Below are positions 28,095 through 36,848 of a stretch of 64,000 bases of DNA, in pieces. Each line of letters starts with the position of its first letter. Position 1 is the first letter of the stretch. The stretch covers positions 83,000 to 146,999 of the forward strand of contig JARFXQ010000009.1 of assembly GCA_029194725.1 (NCBI GenBank), in the 5' to 3' direction. The notes under the pieces were generated by a model that ran no database searches, had not been told where the DNA came from, and worked only from the letters and a program-made list of their open reading frames with translations. Source of the stretch: Nitrospira sp. (GTDB taxonomy: Bacteria; Nitrospirota; Nitrospiria; Nitrospirales; Nitrospiraceae). The translations under genes were made by a program, and so were the position numbers.

Positions 28095-29036
28095 ATGAAT
28101 TCGACGCAGACCATTCGAGCCGTCCAGGACAATATTGCGCGAGTGATCAAGGGCAAACCGCATGTGATCGAAATGACCCTGGTCGCGCTCCTGGCGCGCG
28201 GACATCTCCTCCTCGAAGACGTACCGGGAGTGGGAAAAACAACACTGGCGCATAGTCTTGCGAGATCGCTTGATTGCTCCTTCAAACGGATACAGTTCAC
28301 GAGCGATCTGCTGCCGTCCGATATTGTGGGAGTCTCGATATTCAATCGTCAGAAACAAGCCTTTGAATTCATGCCGGGGCCGATCTTCGCCAACATCGTC
28401 CTCGCCGATGAGATCAATCGCACGACGCCGAAAACGCAGAGCAGTCTGTTGGAAGCGATGAGCGAAGCGCAGATTTCATTCGACAATAAGACCCATCCCT
28501 TGAGTCAGCCTTTCATGGTCATTGCAACGCAGAATCCCGCCGAATACCATGGCACCTTTCCGCTTCCGGAGTCGCAGCTGGACCGATTCTTGATGCGACT
28601 TCGCATCGGCTATCCGTCGCCGGAGGAAGAAAAAAAGGTCCTCGACCGACCGCAATCGCTTCATCCGGCCGAAACGCTCCAACCGTTGCTCACGGCTCAT
28701 GATGTCCTTCTGCTCCAGGAACAGGTCGATCAGGTTCTCATGGAGGAAAGCATCACGGACTATCTCTTGGCAATCGTCCAGAGCTCCAGGCAGTCGGACC
28801 TGCTGTCATTGGGGGTGAGTACCAGAGGGGCGTTGGCCTTGAGTCGGGCTGCTAAAGCATTGTCGCTCGTCCGTGGAAGGACCTATTGCCTGCCGGACGA
28901 TATTAAGGAGCTGGCTCCGATCGTGCTTTCTCACCGCATCATGGTGGCCCGCGCGCAAGGGTTGCATCAAGGCAGTTTTGAGCAGGCTGAACGAATTATC
29001 CTGGATCTGGTCGACACGATTCCCGTCCCTGTTTAG
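28095..29036 (+). CDS. MoxR-family AAA+ ATPase
   Basis: About 313 residues with LLEDVPGVGKTTLAHSLA (Walker A), NIVLADEINRTTPKTQSSLLEAM (Walker B and the MoxR signature), FMVIATQNP (sensor 1) and a C-terminal lid. MoxR ATPases act as chaperones that mature or activate complexes, usually with a DUF58 (VWA-like) partner, as encoded directly downstream. ATG 28095 is preferred because the conserved domain begins there; 29 further codons are open upstream. Confidence 0.9.
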   Translation: MNSTQTIRAVQDNIARVIKGKPHVIEMTLVALLARGHLLLEDVPGVGKTTLAHSLARSLDCSFKRIQFTSDLLPSDIVGVSIFNRQKQAFEFMPGPIFANIVLADEINRTTPKTQSSLLEAMSEAQISFDNKTHPLSQPFMVIATQNPAEYHGTFPLPESQLDRFLMRLRIGYPSPEEEKKVLDRPQSLHPAETLQPLLTAHDVLLLQEQVDQVLMEESITDYLLAIVQSSRQSDLLSLGVSTRGALALSRAAKALSLVRGRTYCLPDDIKELAPIVLSHRIMVARAQGLHQGSFEQAERIILDLVDTIPVPV

Positions 29037-29079
29037 CTCTACCCCGAAGCCTCTGTCCTCACAGTGGAGCTGGTCGTAC

Positions 29080-30198
29080 ATGCTGGGTCGCCCTCCTTCC
29101 TTCATCCGTCGATTGTTTCGTCACCGGAGAACGAGCGTGACCTCAGAAGGCGCTCAATTCTTGCTTTTTACCCTGGCGATCGGCGTCGCTGCCATCAACA
29201 CCGGCAACAATCTCTTCTACCTGTTGTTCGCGATGATGCTGAGCCTCATCTTGCTTTCTGGAATTGCGGCGGAACACTGTTTGCGACGGTTGGAATTCCA
29301 TCGTTATCTTCCACATCAGCTCATTGTGAATGAACCGACCAGTATCACACTGGTCGTGAGGAACAGAAAGACATGGCTCCCAAGTTTTTCGCTGAAGCTG
29401 TTCGATATCAGCGACGGCCATGAAATGGGCCGAGGTCTGGAGATTTCGCAACTACTTCCTGGCACCAGCAGACTGGTATCGTATTCTTTCAATCCCGCGC
29501 GGCGTGGCCGGCTGCAATTGGACGGAGTCTGCGTCGGGACGGAATTTCCGTTCGGATTCTTCAAGAAACAAACCTTTTACCCGCTCGAGGAAGCAGCCAT
29601 CGTCTGTCCCGAAATCAAGCCGATCGATGAGGGTCTCTTACGGGGTCTTCTCACGGCAGGACCGGAACGAAGCGCCCACAGACGCGGGTATGGCAATGAT
29701 TTGTATAATCTCCGTCTGTATCAAGCCGGGGATGATTCGCGGAAAATCCATTGGCCGACCACGGCGCGGACAGCCCAATTGACGGTCCGAGAAACCGAGG
29801 CCGAAGATCAACGCCGAGCCACTGTGTATTTACCGACGGTGGCCCCAGTGAGTCACGATGCGCTGTTTGAACAGGCGGTCTCTCTCACGGCCTCCCTCGT
29901 TCATCACCTGGCGCAGCAGGGATATATTCTTCAGCTCTTCGTCGGGCCGTCGCGGTCGTCCTTCGGTCAAGGCAACCTCCACCTTTTGGAACTTCATAGA
30001 ATGCTCGCTGTCTGCGAACGGACCTCGCCTTATGTACAGTCCGCCATGCCAGGAGAGTTGCCGAGAACCCCTGTAGATCTCAATGGAGCCACAATCATCG
30101 TCGTGCAGTCATGGCTGGGACCAGAGGATACCAACCCCGAACACCTCACTATACTGACTAACGGATCCGTCGTTGCCGGAGTCCCACATGCCGTTTGA
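29080..30198 (+). CDS. DUF58-domain membrane protein, MoxR partner
   Basis: Two adjacent membrane segments (AQFLLFTLAIGVAAINTG and LFYLLFAMMLSLILLSGIAA) lead into a cytoplasmic region that holds the DUF58 motif RGYGNDLYNLRLYQAGDDSRKIHWPTTART. The gene sits between MoxR and the transglutaminase gene and overlaps the latter by 11 bp, the standard order of this conserved cassette. The precise role is unknown; in related clusters it is tied to envelope stability. ATG 29080. Confidence 0.87.
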   Translation: MLGRPPSFIRRLFRHRRTSVTSEGAQFLLFTLAIGVAAINTGNNLFYLLFAMMLSLILLSGIAAEHCLRRLEFHRYLPHQLIVNEPTSITLVVRNRKTWLPSFSLKLFDISDGHEMGRGLEISQLLPGTSRLVSYSFNPARRGRLQLDGVCVGTEFPFGFFKKQTFYPLEEAAIVCPEIKPIDEGLLRGLLTAGPERSAHRRGYGNDLYNLRLYQAGDDSRKIHWPTTARTAQLTVRETEAEDQRRATVYLPTVAPVSHDALFEQAVSLTASLVHHLAQQGYILQLFVGPSRSSFGQGNLHLLELHRMLAVCERTSPYVQSAMPGELPRTPVDLNGATIIVVQSWLGPEDTNPEHLTILTNGSVVAGVPHAV

Positions 30199-32377
30199 TC
30201 AGGCCCATCGGTTTGCATCGATTTGGCTGGCTACCACGTCCTTCATCGGATTGACGCTTGGAGCTGGCCTACCGGAATGGCTGGCTGCGCTGACGGGGGC
30301 CTCGCTGATCCTTGCTCTTTTACGGAACAGAGTGGGCAAGGCCGTGGACCGACTTGCCGCCCTTACGTCAATTTCAACCACCAGATGGAATCTTCTCGTG
30401 ATCATCGGATTCGTTGGATTCTGGGTGGATGTCCTGTGGGTCTCGAGCGAACTGCTCCCGGCAGGAATTCACTTCCTCATGATCCTCATGATCATCAAGT
30501 TGTTCAACCTCGAGCTTCGCCGCGATTATCAGCATCTCTACGCCATCAGTCTCGTAGCGATCCTGGCTTCCGGCTCCCTCACGACGGATCTGTGGTATCT
30601 CCCCATTTTCTTGCTCTATCTCTTGGCCGCTGTGTGGACGTTGCTCCTGTTTCAGCTGGCCAAACATCCGGAGGAAACGCGGGTGTTCGCGATGTCGGCC
30701 CTCACCCGACCGCAACCTCCTGCATCGGCCGGCCAGGTGACGCCGGAACTCTTTTGGCTTGCGAACGGGCTTGCCCTCGCCGCCTTTGGTTTGACGTTGG
30801 CGATTTTTTTTGCGATTCCCCGAGTCAGTGCCGGGTTCTACCAAAAGGGCTTTGGGGAGAACATGCGCACTTCGGGATTCTCCGAAACAGTGAACTTGGG
30901 AGAGATCGGGCCCATCAAGCGAGATCCCACTATCGTGATGCGAGTCGAGTTGCCCGATGGCTTCCGAAACGAAGCGGGCCGGTTTTACATACGAGGTGTG
31001 GCATTCGATCAATACGACGGCAAGGCCTGGACGAATCGGCTGAGCAACCGGCGGACTTTGAACGACGACGGGACCGGGACGTTCGTCCTCCGCGGTAGTC
31101 GATCTCCTGCGCCTCGCCTCGGCGAAACCATCCGGCAGAATATCCTTTTGGAGCCGCTCGACACCGTCGTTCTTTTTGCTGCTCCTCATATCGAGAGAGT
31201 CACTGGAAAATTCCCCAGCGTCCAGTCAGACCCAAGCGGTTCGGTCTATTTACCGTTTCCCAGTTCGTCGCGAATCGAGTATTCCGTTCTTTCCCGTTCC
31301 AATCCGGTCCTACCAACGGATCTCAGTTCGGAATCCAGCCTCTACCCTGAAACGTTTGCCCGACATTTCTTGCAGATGCCTGCTCAATCCGAGAGGATCG
31401 CGGTCCTGGCTCAGGAAGTCACTCGCGCACAACGTCCGACGTACGATAAAGCCAACGCCATCCAATCGTTCCTGACGCACAACTTTCGCTATAGCCTTGA
31501 TGCGCCTCTGGCTGAGCTGGACCATCCGCTCGAAGAGTTTCTCTTCATCCGAAAAACCGGCTATTGCGAACACTATGCGACCGCCATGGTGATGATGCTC
31601 CGGACCATTGGAATCCCGGCGCGCCTCGTCACGGGGTTTCTCGCCACCGAGTGGAACGAATACGGCAACTACTACCTGGTCAGACAGCAAGACGCCCACG
31701 CCTGGGTGGAAATGCACCTGCCGAATTCTGGATGGATCACGATGGATCCAACTCCACCCTCCGCCGAAAGTATCGGCAGCGGGTCCTCTGCATGGCATGC
31801 GCTGGAACGAATGATGGATACCGTCAGGCTCCAGTGGAGCCGATTCTTTGTGCAGTACAGTGCGGCGGATCAGCTTGCCGTTGTGCGGCAATTGAAAGCG
31901 GGAGGTACATCGGCCCGAAACAAGGCACTCGATTCCATGAGCGCGCTATTCAGCCCATTTCTAGCCATGCTTGGAGGAGTTACGGAATACGCATTTAAGG
32001 GAACGGTACGGTCTTTGGCCGAGGTGCTTGTGCCCGCTCTGATCGGCCTTGGCTTTCTGCTTTGGCTAGGAATCAAGCGGCCCTGGACCAGAGGGGTGAC
32101 AGGTATCAAGACGACTCCCGACGAGCAGGTCATCGTACAGCTCTACGGACGAATGATCAGCCACCTCGGTCGGAAGGGCTTTTCTAAACTCACTGCGATG
32201 CCGCCCCTTGAGTTCGCCCGCCTCACTCAGGAACGATGGCACGAGGCCGGTTCCGCGGTCGCCTCCATTACAGAGCTCTACTGCCGAGCACGATTCGGTC
32301 GGACTTCTCTCACCAGAGAGGAACTGTCCCTCGCCGAAGACCATCTTCGCTACCTGATCACGTTGCAGAAACCGTAG
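30188..32377 (+). CDS. TgpA-like membrane transglutaminase-family protein
   Basis: About 729 residues: an N-terminal block of about six membrane helices (DUF3488), a periplasmic transglutaminase core and a final membrane helix (about residues 610-630) with a cytoplasmic DUF4129-like tail. The catalytic triad is seen as TGYCEHYATAMVMML (Cys), DAHAWVEMHL (His) and WITMDPTPPS (Asp). TgpA in Pseudomonas is an essential periplasmic transglutaminase-like protein. It is third in the MoxR-DUF58-TgpA operon. Confidence 0.9.
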   Translation: MPFDQAHRFASIWLATTSFIGLTLGAGLPEWLAALTGASLILALLRNRVGKAVDRLAALTSISTTRWNLLVIIGFVGFWVDVLWVSSELLPAGIHFLMILMIIKLFNLELRRDYQHLYAISLVAILASGSLTTDLWYLPIFLLYLLAAVWTLLLFQLAKHPEETRVFAMSALTRPQPPASAGQVTPELFWLANGLALAAFGLTLAIFFAIPRVSAGFYQKGFGENMRTSGFSETVNLGEIGPIKRDPTIVMRVELPDGFRNEAGRFYIRGVAFDQYDGKAWTNRLSNRRTLNDDGTGTFVLRGSRSPAPRLGETIRQNILLEPLDTVVLFAAPHIERVTGKFPSVQSDPSGSVYLPFPSSSRIEYSVLSRSNPVLPTDLSSESSLYPETFARHFLQMPAQSERIAVLAQEVTRAQRPTYDKANAIQSFLTHNFRYSLDAPLAELDHPLEEFLFIRKTGYCEHYATAMVMMLRTIGIPARLVTGFLATEWNEYGNYYLVRQQDAHAWVEMHLPNSGWITMDPTPPSAESIGSGSSAWHALERMMDTVRLQWSRFFVQYSAADQLAVVRQLKAGGTSARNKALDSMSALFSPFLAMLGGVTEYAFKGTVRSLAEVLVPALIGLGFLLWLGIKRPWTRGVTGIKTTPDEQVIVQLYGRMISHLGRKGFSKLTAMPPLEFARLTQERWHEAGSAVASITELYCRARFGRTSLTREELSLAEDHLRYLITLQKP

Positions 32378-32514
32378 GGGTATGGAATTGACGAGTGATC
32401 GTTGTCAGCCTTCCCCCGCCCTATTGTTCACTTCTCCGAAAGCCGGTATCCTTGCGCGCGTCAAATACCTGATCGATCCTCAAGAAACCTCTGGCAATTG
32501 CCCAAGACGGGATT

Positions 32515-34503
32515 ATGCCCATGAGCAATGGTGATCTGAACTGGATTGCAAACTTCATCTGGGGGATCGCGGACGATGTGTTGCGCGATCTCTATGTGCG
32601 TGGGAAATATCGAGATGTCATCCTGCCGATGACCGTGCTTCGCCGGTTAGATGCAGTGTTGGAGCCGAGCAAGCAGGCAGTGCTCGATATGAAGGCCTCG
32701 CTGGATAAGGCCAAGGTCGTTCATCAAGATCCGGCGCTGCGGCAGGCAGCCGGTCAGGATTTTTACAACGCATCCAAGTTTACACTTCGCGATCTCAAGG
32801 CCCGTGCAACCCAACAGCAGCTCAGAGCCGATTTCGAGGCCTATCTGGATGGTTTCTCGCCCAACGTCCAGGACATCCTGGACAAGTTCGAGTTTCGCAA
32901 TCAGATTCCACGACTTTCGAAGGCCGATGCCCTTGGCACGTTGATCAACAAATTTCTTTCCCCGGACATCAACCTCAGTCCCAATCCCATCAAGGACCCA
33001 GATGGCTCGGTGAAACATCCGGGCCTCGATAATCATGCGATGGGGACGATTTTTGAGGAGCTGGTCCGACGGTTCAACGAAGAAAATAACGAAGAAGCCG
33101 GCGAACACTGGACACCGCGCGATGCCGTCAAGCTCATGGCGAAGCTGATCTTCCTGCCGATCGCCGACAAGATCGAGTCCGGCACCTATTTGCTCTACGA
33201 CGGAGCCTGCGGGACAGGCGGCATGCTGACGGTGGCGGAAGACACGCTGCAACAACTCGCGAGCGAGCACAAGAAGAAGGTAGCGACTCATCTCTATGGG
33301 CAAGAGATCAATGCCGAGACCTATGCCATTGCAAAAGCCGACTTTCTGTTAAAGGGAGAAGGCGAGGCGGCGGACAACATTGTCGGTGGACCGGAACACT
33401 CCACGCTGGCGAACGATGCTTTTCCTTCGCGTGAATTCGATTTCATGCTCTCGAACCCGCCCTACGGTAAGAGTTGGAAAAGTGACCTCGAACGTCTGGG
33501 TGGGAAGGACGGCATCAAAGACCCACGGTTCGTCATTCAACATGCAGGAGAAGCTGAGTATTCGTTAATCACACGATCCAGTGACGGTCAAATGCTGTTC
33601 TTGGCCAACATGCTGTCGAAGATGAAGCACAAGACCAAGCTCGGCAGCCGCATTGCTGAGGTACATAACGGCTCATCGCTCTTCACGGGAGACGCAGGCC
33701 AGGGAGAAAGCAATATTCGCCGTTGGATCATCGAGAACGATTGGCTCGAAGCCATCATCGCCCTGCCCCTGAACATGTTCTACAACACCGGCATCGCCAC
33801 CTATATTTGGGTGCTGACTAACCGAAAGCCGGAGCATCGCAAAGGCAAGGTTCAACTCATCGATGCCACCCAGTCGTTCAAGCCGCTGCGCAAGAACCTT
33901 GGCAAGAAGAACTGCGAGTTATCGGATGACGACATCAGGCGTATCTGCCAGACCTTTCTCGACTTCAAAGAGACCGAGCAATCGAAAATCTTCCCCAACG
34001 CCGCCTTCGGCTATTGGAAGGTCACGGTCGAGCGGCCGCTCCAGCTCAAGGGCATTGATCCGACCCGAGCCCATACACCCAAAGAGATTAAGGCACTGAG
34101 GGAGACTGCCGAGCGGAATGAGAACGCGCCGCCTGTCATCAAGAAAGTGCATAAAAGGGATTCCAAGCCTGATCCGCTGCGCGGACTATTCGAGAAGACA
34201 ATTGACGGCAAGCCGTATGTCGTCGAATACGAGCCCGATACTGAACTCCGCGATACGGAGCAGATCTCGCTATTAGAGGAAGGCGGCATCGAGGCTTTCA
34301 TCAGGCGAGAAGTTCTCCCTCATGTGCCGGACGCTTGGTATGACCCCGAAAGCGTGAAGACCGGCTACGAGATCAGCTTCACCCGCTACTTCTACAAACC
34401 TCAGCCTCTCCGATCTCTCGAAGAGATTCGAGCCGACATCCTGGCGCTGGAAAAGGAAACGGAGGGGTTGCTAAGTGAGATTATTGGGGGCGAGAAGGCA
34501 TGA
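32515..34503 (+). CDS. hsdM: Type I restriction-modification methyltransferase subunit HsdM
   Basis: The N-terminal helical HsdM_N domain (ANFIWGIADDVLRDLYVRGKYRDVILPMTVLRRLD) is followed by the N6-adenine methyltransferase domain: GEHWTPRDAVKLMAKLI, DGACGTGGMLTVAED (SAM motif I) and LSNPPYGKSW (catalytic NPPY). 662 residues, with a long C-terminal region after about residue 500. HsdM methylates the recognition sequence and is required for restriction by HsdMSR. Its TGA overlaps the start of the RAYT gene rather than hsdS, which is unusual. Confidence 0.95.
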   Translation: MPMSNGDLNWIANFIWGIADDVLRDLYVRGKYRDVILPMTVLRRLDAVLEPSKQAVLDMKASLDKAKVVHQDPALRQAAGQDFYNASKFTLRDLKARATQQQLRADFEAYLDGFSPNVQDILDKFEFRNQIPRLSKADALGTLINKFLSPDINLSPNPIKDPDGSVKHPGLDNHAMGTIFEELVRRFNEENNEEAGEHWTPRDAVKLMAKLIFLPIADKIESGTYLLYDGACGTGGMLTVAEDTLQQLASEHKKKVATHLYGQEINAETYAIAKADFLLKGEGEAADNIVGGPEHSTLANDAFPSREFDFMLSNPPYGKSWKSDLERLGGKDGIKDPRFVIQHAGEAEYSLITRSSDGQMLFLANMLSKMKHKTKLGSRIAEVHNGSSLFTGDAGQGESNIRRWIIENDWLEAIIALPLNMFYNTGIATYIWVLTNRKPEHRKGKVQLIDATQSFKPLRKNLGKKNCELSDDDIRRICQTFLDFKETEQSKIFPNAAFGYWKVTVERPLQLKGIDPTRAHTPKEIKALRETAERNENAPPVIKKVHKRDSKPDPLRGLFEKTIDGKPYVVEYEPDTELRDTEQISLLEEGGIEAFIRREVLPHVPDAWYDPESVKTGYEISFTRYFYKPQPLRSLEEIRADILALEKETEGLLSEIIGGEKA

Positions 34504-35093
34504 CGCCTTACGACCCTCAACACCATCATCGACGTTCCATTCGATTGAAAGGGTACGATTATGCCCAGGCCGGAGCATATTTCCTGACCCTGTGCACAAA
34601 GGACCGAGCCTGCCTGTTCGGCGACATCGTTGACGGCCTCATGGTGTTGAATGTGGCAGGAAGGGTTGTGGATGAATGTTGGAAGGCCATTCCTTCACAT
34701 TTTCCCCATGTCGGATTGGACACATTTGTCATCATGCCGAACCATTTTCACGGGGTTTTGAGGATTGTAGGGGCGAAACATCTTTCGCCCCTACCCTCAC
34801 GACGCCTCGGCACAGCAAACACGATTGGGTCTGTCATCCGAGGGTTTAAGATCGGGGTCACCAAATGGATGCGGGCGAACACCGATATCCACCACGTATG
34901 GCAACGTAATTATTACGAACATGTCATTCGGGACGAAACCTCCGTGAACCGTATCCGAGAATACATTGCCGATAATCCAGCGTCTTGGGCGGATGATCCC
35001 GAGAATCCCCACCGGATCGGATCGGCCGATGTGGATCATTCCACAGATGCACGGGTGAACAATGTAGGGCGGCACAGGTTCCAATCTTCGTAG
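34500..35093 (+). CDS. REP-associated tyrosine transposase (RAYT, Y1_Tnp/IS200-like)
   Basis: A 197-residue HUH endonuclease-type protein: the entry motif YDYAQAGAYFLTLCTKDR, the His-U-His pair in MPNHFHGVLRI and the catalytic-Tyr helix HHVWQRNYYEHVIRDETSVNRIREYIADNP. RAYTs cleave REP palindromes and are domesticated IS200/IS605 relatives. The start overlaps the hsdM stop by 4 bp (ATGA), so it is translationally coupled to hsdM, between hsdM and hsdS. A REP-like palindrome lies within its own coding sequence and others follow directly, and its last 20 codons belong to the repeat unit. Confidence 0.9.
   Translation: MTPYDPQHHHRRSIRLKGYDYAQAGAYFLTLCTKDRACLFGDIVDGLMVLNVAGRVVDECWKAIPSHFPHVGLDTFVIMPNHFHGVLRIVGAKHLSPLPSRRLGTANTIGSVIRGFKIGVTKWMRANTDIHHVWQRNYYEHVIRDETSVNRIREYIADNPASWADDPENPHRIGSADVDHSTDARVNNVGRHRFQSS
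34767..34794. repeat. REP-like palindrome 1 (inside RAYT gene)
   Basis: A 28-bp inverted repeat with arms GTAGGGGCGAAA and TTTCGCCCCTAC around a 4-base centre (CATC). It is in frame and encodes VGAKHLSPLP within the RAYT protein. Confidence 0.85.
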
Positions 35094-35117
35094 GGGCGAA
35101 AGATATTTCGCCCCTAC
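35090..35117. repeat. REP-like palindrome 2
   Basis: Perfect arms GTAGGGGCGAAA / TTTCGCCCCTAC around GATA. It overlaps the RAYT stop codon. Confidence 0.88.
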
Positions 35118-35195
35118 CATCACGACGCCTCGGCATATCAACCATGATGTGGATCATTCAAAGATGCCGAGGCGAAAGACAGATTCCCAATTCAC

Positions 35196-35217
35196 ATAGG
35201 GGCGAAGAATGTTGCGC
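35196..35217. repeat. Degenerate REP-like half site
   Basis: ATAGGGGCGAAGAATGTTGC keeps the left arm with one mismatch; the right arm is lost. Confidence 0.6.
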
Positions 35218-35265
35218 GGCAGGCGAGGAAAACATGAGGACCTGGTGGACAGATTCCCCATCTCC

Positions 35266-35293
35266 GTAGGGGCGAAAGATATTTCGCCTCTAC
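35266..35293. repeat. REP-like palindrome 3
   Basis: Left arm GTAGGGGCGAAA; right arm TTTCGCCTCTAC with one mismatch; centre GATA. Confidence 0.85.
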
Positions 35294-35405
35294 CAATGGG
35301 ACGAATCTTCCCTGGACCGTATCAGGGAATGCAATGTGGATCATCCCAAAGATGCCGGGGCGAACAATGTTGTGCGACAGACGAACGGAACATGACCCGA
35401 TCTTT

Positions 35406-35433
35406 GTAGGGGCGAAAAATGTTTCGCCCCTAC
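35406..35433. repeat. REP-like palindrome 4
   Basis: Arms GTAGGGGCGAAA / TTTCGCCCCTAC around AATG, 32 bp before the hsdS start. On transcription it would form a hairpin just ahead of the hsdS ribosome-binding region. Confidence 0.85.
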
Positions 35434-35465
35434 CCGCCCCAACCAATGGGAAATGACCGACACCC

Positions 35466-36848
35466 ATGATCGCCGATCTCAAACCCTATCCAGCTTACAA
35501 AGACTCCGGCGTGCCGTGGCTGGGCAAAGTGCCTTTGACGTGGGTCATTGCACGCAATGGTGGGCTGTTTGTACAGCGAAATGAGACAGGATTTGCCCAT
35601 CTTCCGATCTTGGAGGTCTCACTCAAGACCGGCGTCCAGGTGCGAAACTTTGACGAAAGCGGGCGGAAACAGGTGATGTCCGATCGCGACAAGTACAAGC
35701 GAGCTTCCAAAGGCGATCTTGCCTACAACATGATGCGAATGTGGCAGGGTGCGATAGGAATGGCACCGACCAACGGGCTCGTGAGCCCTGCATACGTCGT
35801 CGCTCGGCCGTTGCGAGGAGTCGAACCGAGGTTCTTCCTGTATCTGTTCCGGACCGATGCCTACATGGGCGAGGTCGATAAGTTTTCTCACGGAATCGTA
35901 AAAGACAGGAACCGGCTTTACTGGGAGGACTTCAAGCAGATGCCTTCGCCGGTTCCGCCGCTGGAAGAGCAATCCGCCATCGTCCGGTTTCTCGACCATG
36001 CCAACCGGCGAATCAGGCGCCACATTCGCGCCAAGCAGAAGCTGATCAAGCTGTTGGAGGAGCAGAAGCAGGCCATCATCCACCGCGCGGTCACTCGCGG
36101 CCTCCCTTCGACAGGCTCAGGGCAGGCAACAACTAACGTCCGCCTCAAGCCCTCCAGCGTCGAATGGCTGGGCGACGTGCCGGAGCATTGGGAGATACAG
36201 CGGCTTAAGACCCTCTGCAAAATGAGAAGCGGAGACGGCATCACAGCAATGGCAATCGAGCCTGCGGGTGACTACCCGGTCTACGGTGGGAATGGCGTGA
36301 GAGGCTATACATCGAGCTTCACTCACGACGGTGACTTCGTCCTGATCGGCCGACAGGGTGCGCTCTGCGGAAATGTGCATCTTGCGCGGGGCCGCTTCTG
36401 GGCCTCAGAGCACGCCGTTGTTGCATCTCTTAGCTCTGGTTATATCCTTGAGTGGTTCGCCGCGATCTTGATGGTGATGAATCTGAATCAGTATTCTGTC
36501 GCCGCCGCCCAGCCTGGGCTCGCAGTTGAACGTGTTCTGAACCTTTGGCTACCAGTACCTCCTACGGACGACCAAAGGCGTATTGCTAGTCAAATCCAGG
36601 ATGAGACATCCAACATCAACCATGTGGTCGTCTGCACGCAACGCGAAATCGACCTCCTCCGCGAGTATCGCACCCGCCTGATCGCAGATGTGGTCACCGG
36701 CAAGCTCGATGTGCGGGAGGCAACGGCCAAGCTGCCGGATGAGACCGAGGAACCTGAATCGCTCGATGAAGCGGAAATGACTGTTGAAGGTGACGATGAG
36801 ACAGAAGGCACCGACCTTGATGCTGAGCCTGAAGAGGCCGAGGCGTGA
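35466..36848 (+). CDS. hsdS: Type I restriction-modification specificity subunit HsdS
   Basis: Two target-recognition domains are arranged in the usual pseudo-symmetry. The first starts YKDSGVPWLGKVPLTW and ends in the conserved helix (PPLEEQSAIVRFLDHANRRIRRHIRAKQKLIKLLEEQKQAII); the second starts VEWLGDVPEHWEIQRLK and ends with PPTDDQRRIASQIQDETSNI…LLREYRTRLIADVVTGKLDV. Together the halves recognise the bipartite target. A CCTTCGACAGGCTCAGG-type repeat sits in the linker between them. The acidic tail (about 40 residues) is unusual. The stop overlaps the hsdR start. Confidence 0.94.
   Translation: MIADLKPYPAYKDSGVPWLGKVPLTWVIARNGGLFVQRNETGFAHLPILEVSLKTGVQVRNFDESGRKQVMSDRDKYKRASKGDLAYNMMRMWQGAIGMAPTNGLVSPAYVVARPLRGVEPRFFLYLFRTDAYMGEVDKFSHGIVKDRNRLYWEDFKQMPSPVPPLEEQSAIVRFLDHANRRIRRHIRAKQKLIKLLEEQKQAIIHRAVTRGLPSTGSGQATTNVRLKPSSVEWLGDVPEHWEIQRLKTLCKMRSGDGITAMAIEPAGDYPVYGGNGVRGYTSSFTHDGDFVLIGRQGALCGNVHLARGRFWASEHAVVASLSSGYILEWFAAILMVMNLNQYSVAAAQPGLAVERVLNLWLPVPPTDDQRRIASQIQDETSNINHVVVCTQREIDLLREYRTRLIADVVTGKLDVREATAKLPDETEEPESLDEAEMTVEGDDETEGTDLDAEPEEAEA
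36104..36123. repeat. Interspersed CCCTTCGACAGGCTCAGGGC repeat in hsdS linker
   Basis: This 20-mer is an imperfect palindrome that recurs in many bacterial genomes, where its reverse frame reads PEPVEG. Here it is translated as PSTGSGQ in the linker between the central conserved region of HsdS and TRD2. The claim that it is widespread rests on general knowledge; only one copy was noticed in the window. Confidence 0.65.

Larger units (their letters stand above)
35029..35433. repeat. Array of repeat modules ending in REP-like palindromes
   Basis: Three related modules start with GTGGATCAT(T/C)C and a GATGC… segment (at about 35033, 35152 and 35335) and run to a terminal REP palindrome. The first begins inside the last codons of the RAYT gene. 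The modules are diverged and of unequal length. The array fills the gap between the RAYT gene and hsdS and holds no convincing coding frame. Confidence 0.75.

Noticed and set aside
30223..31098. 291-codon plus-strand frame overlapping the transglutaminase gene
   Set aside because: Out of frame with the clear TgpA-like protein, which has all catalytic motifs.
34767..35433. Possible CRISPR array
   Set aside because: The repeats are palindromes at irregular spacing, one is inside a gene, and the intervening sequences are themselves related; fits REP elements, not CRISPR.
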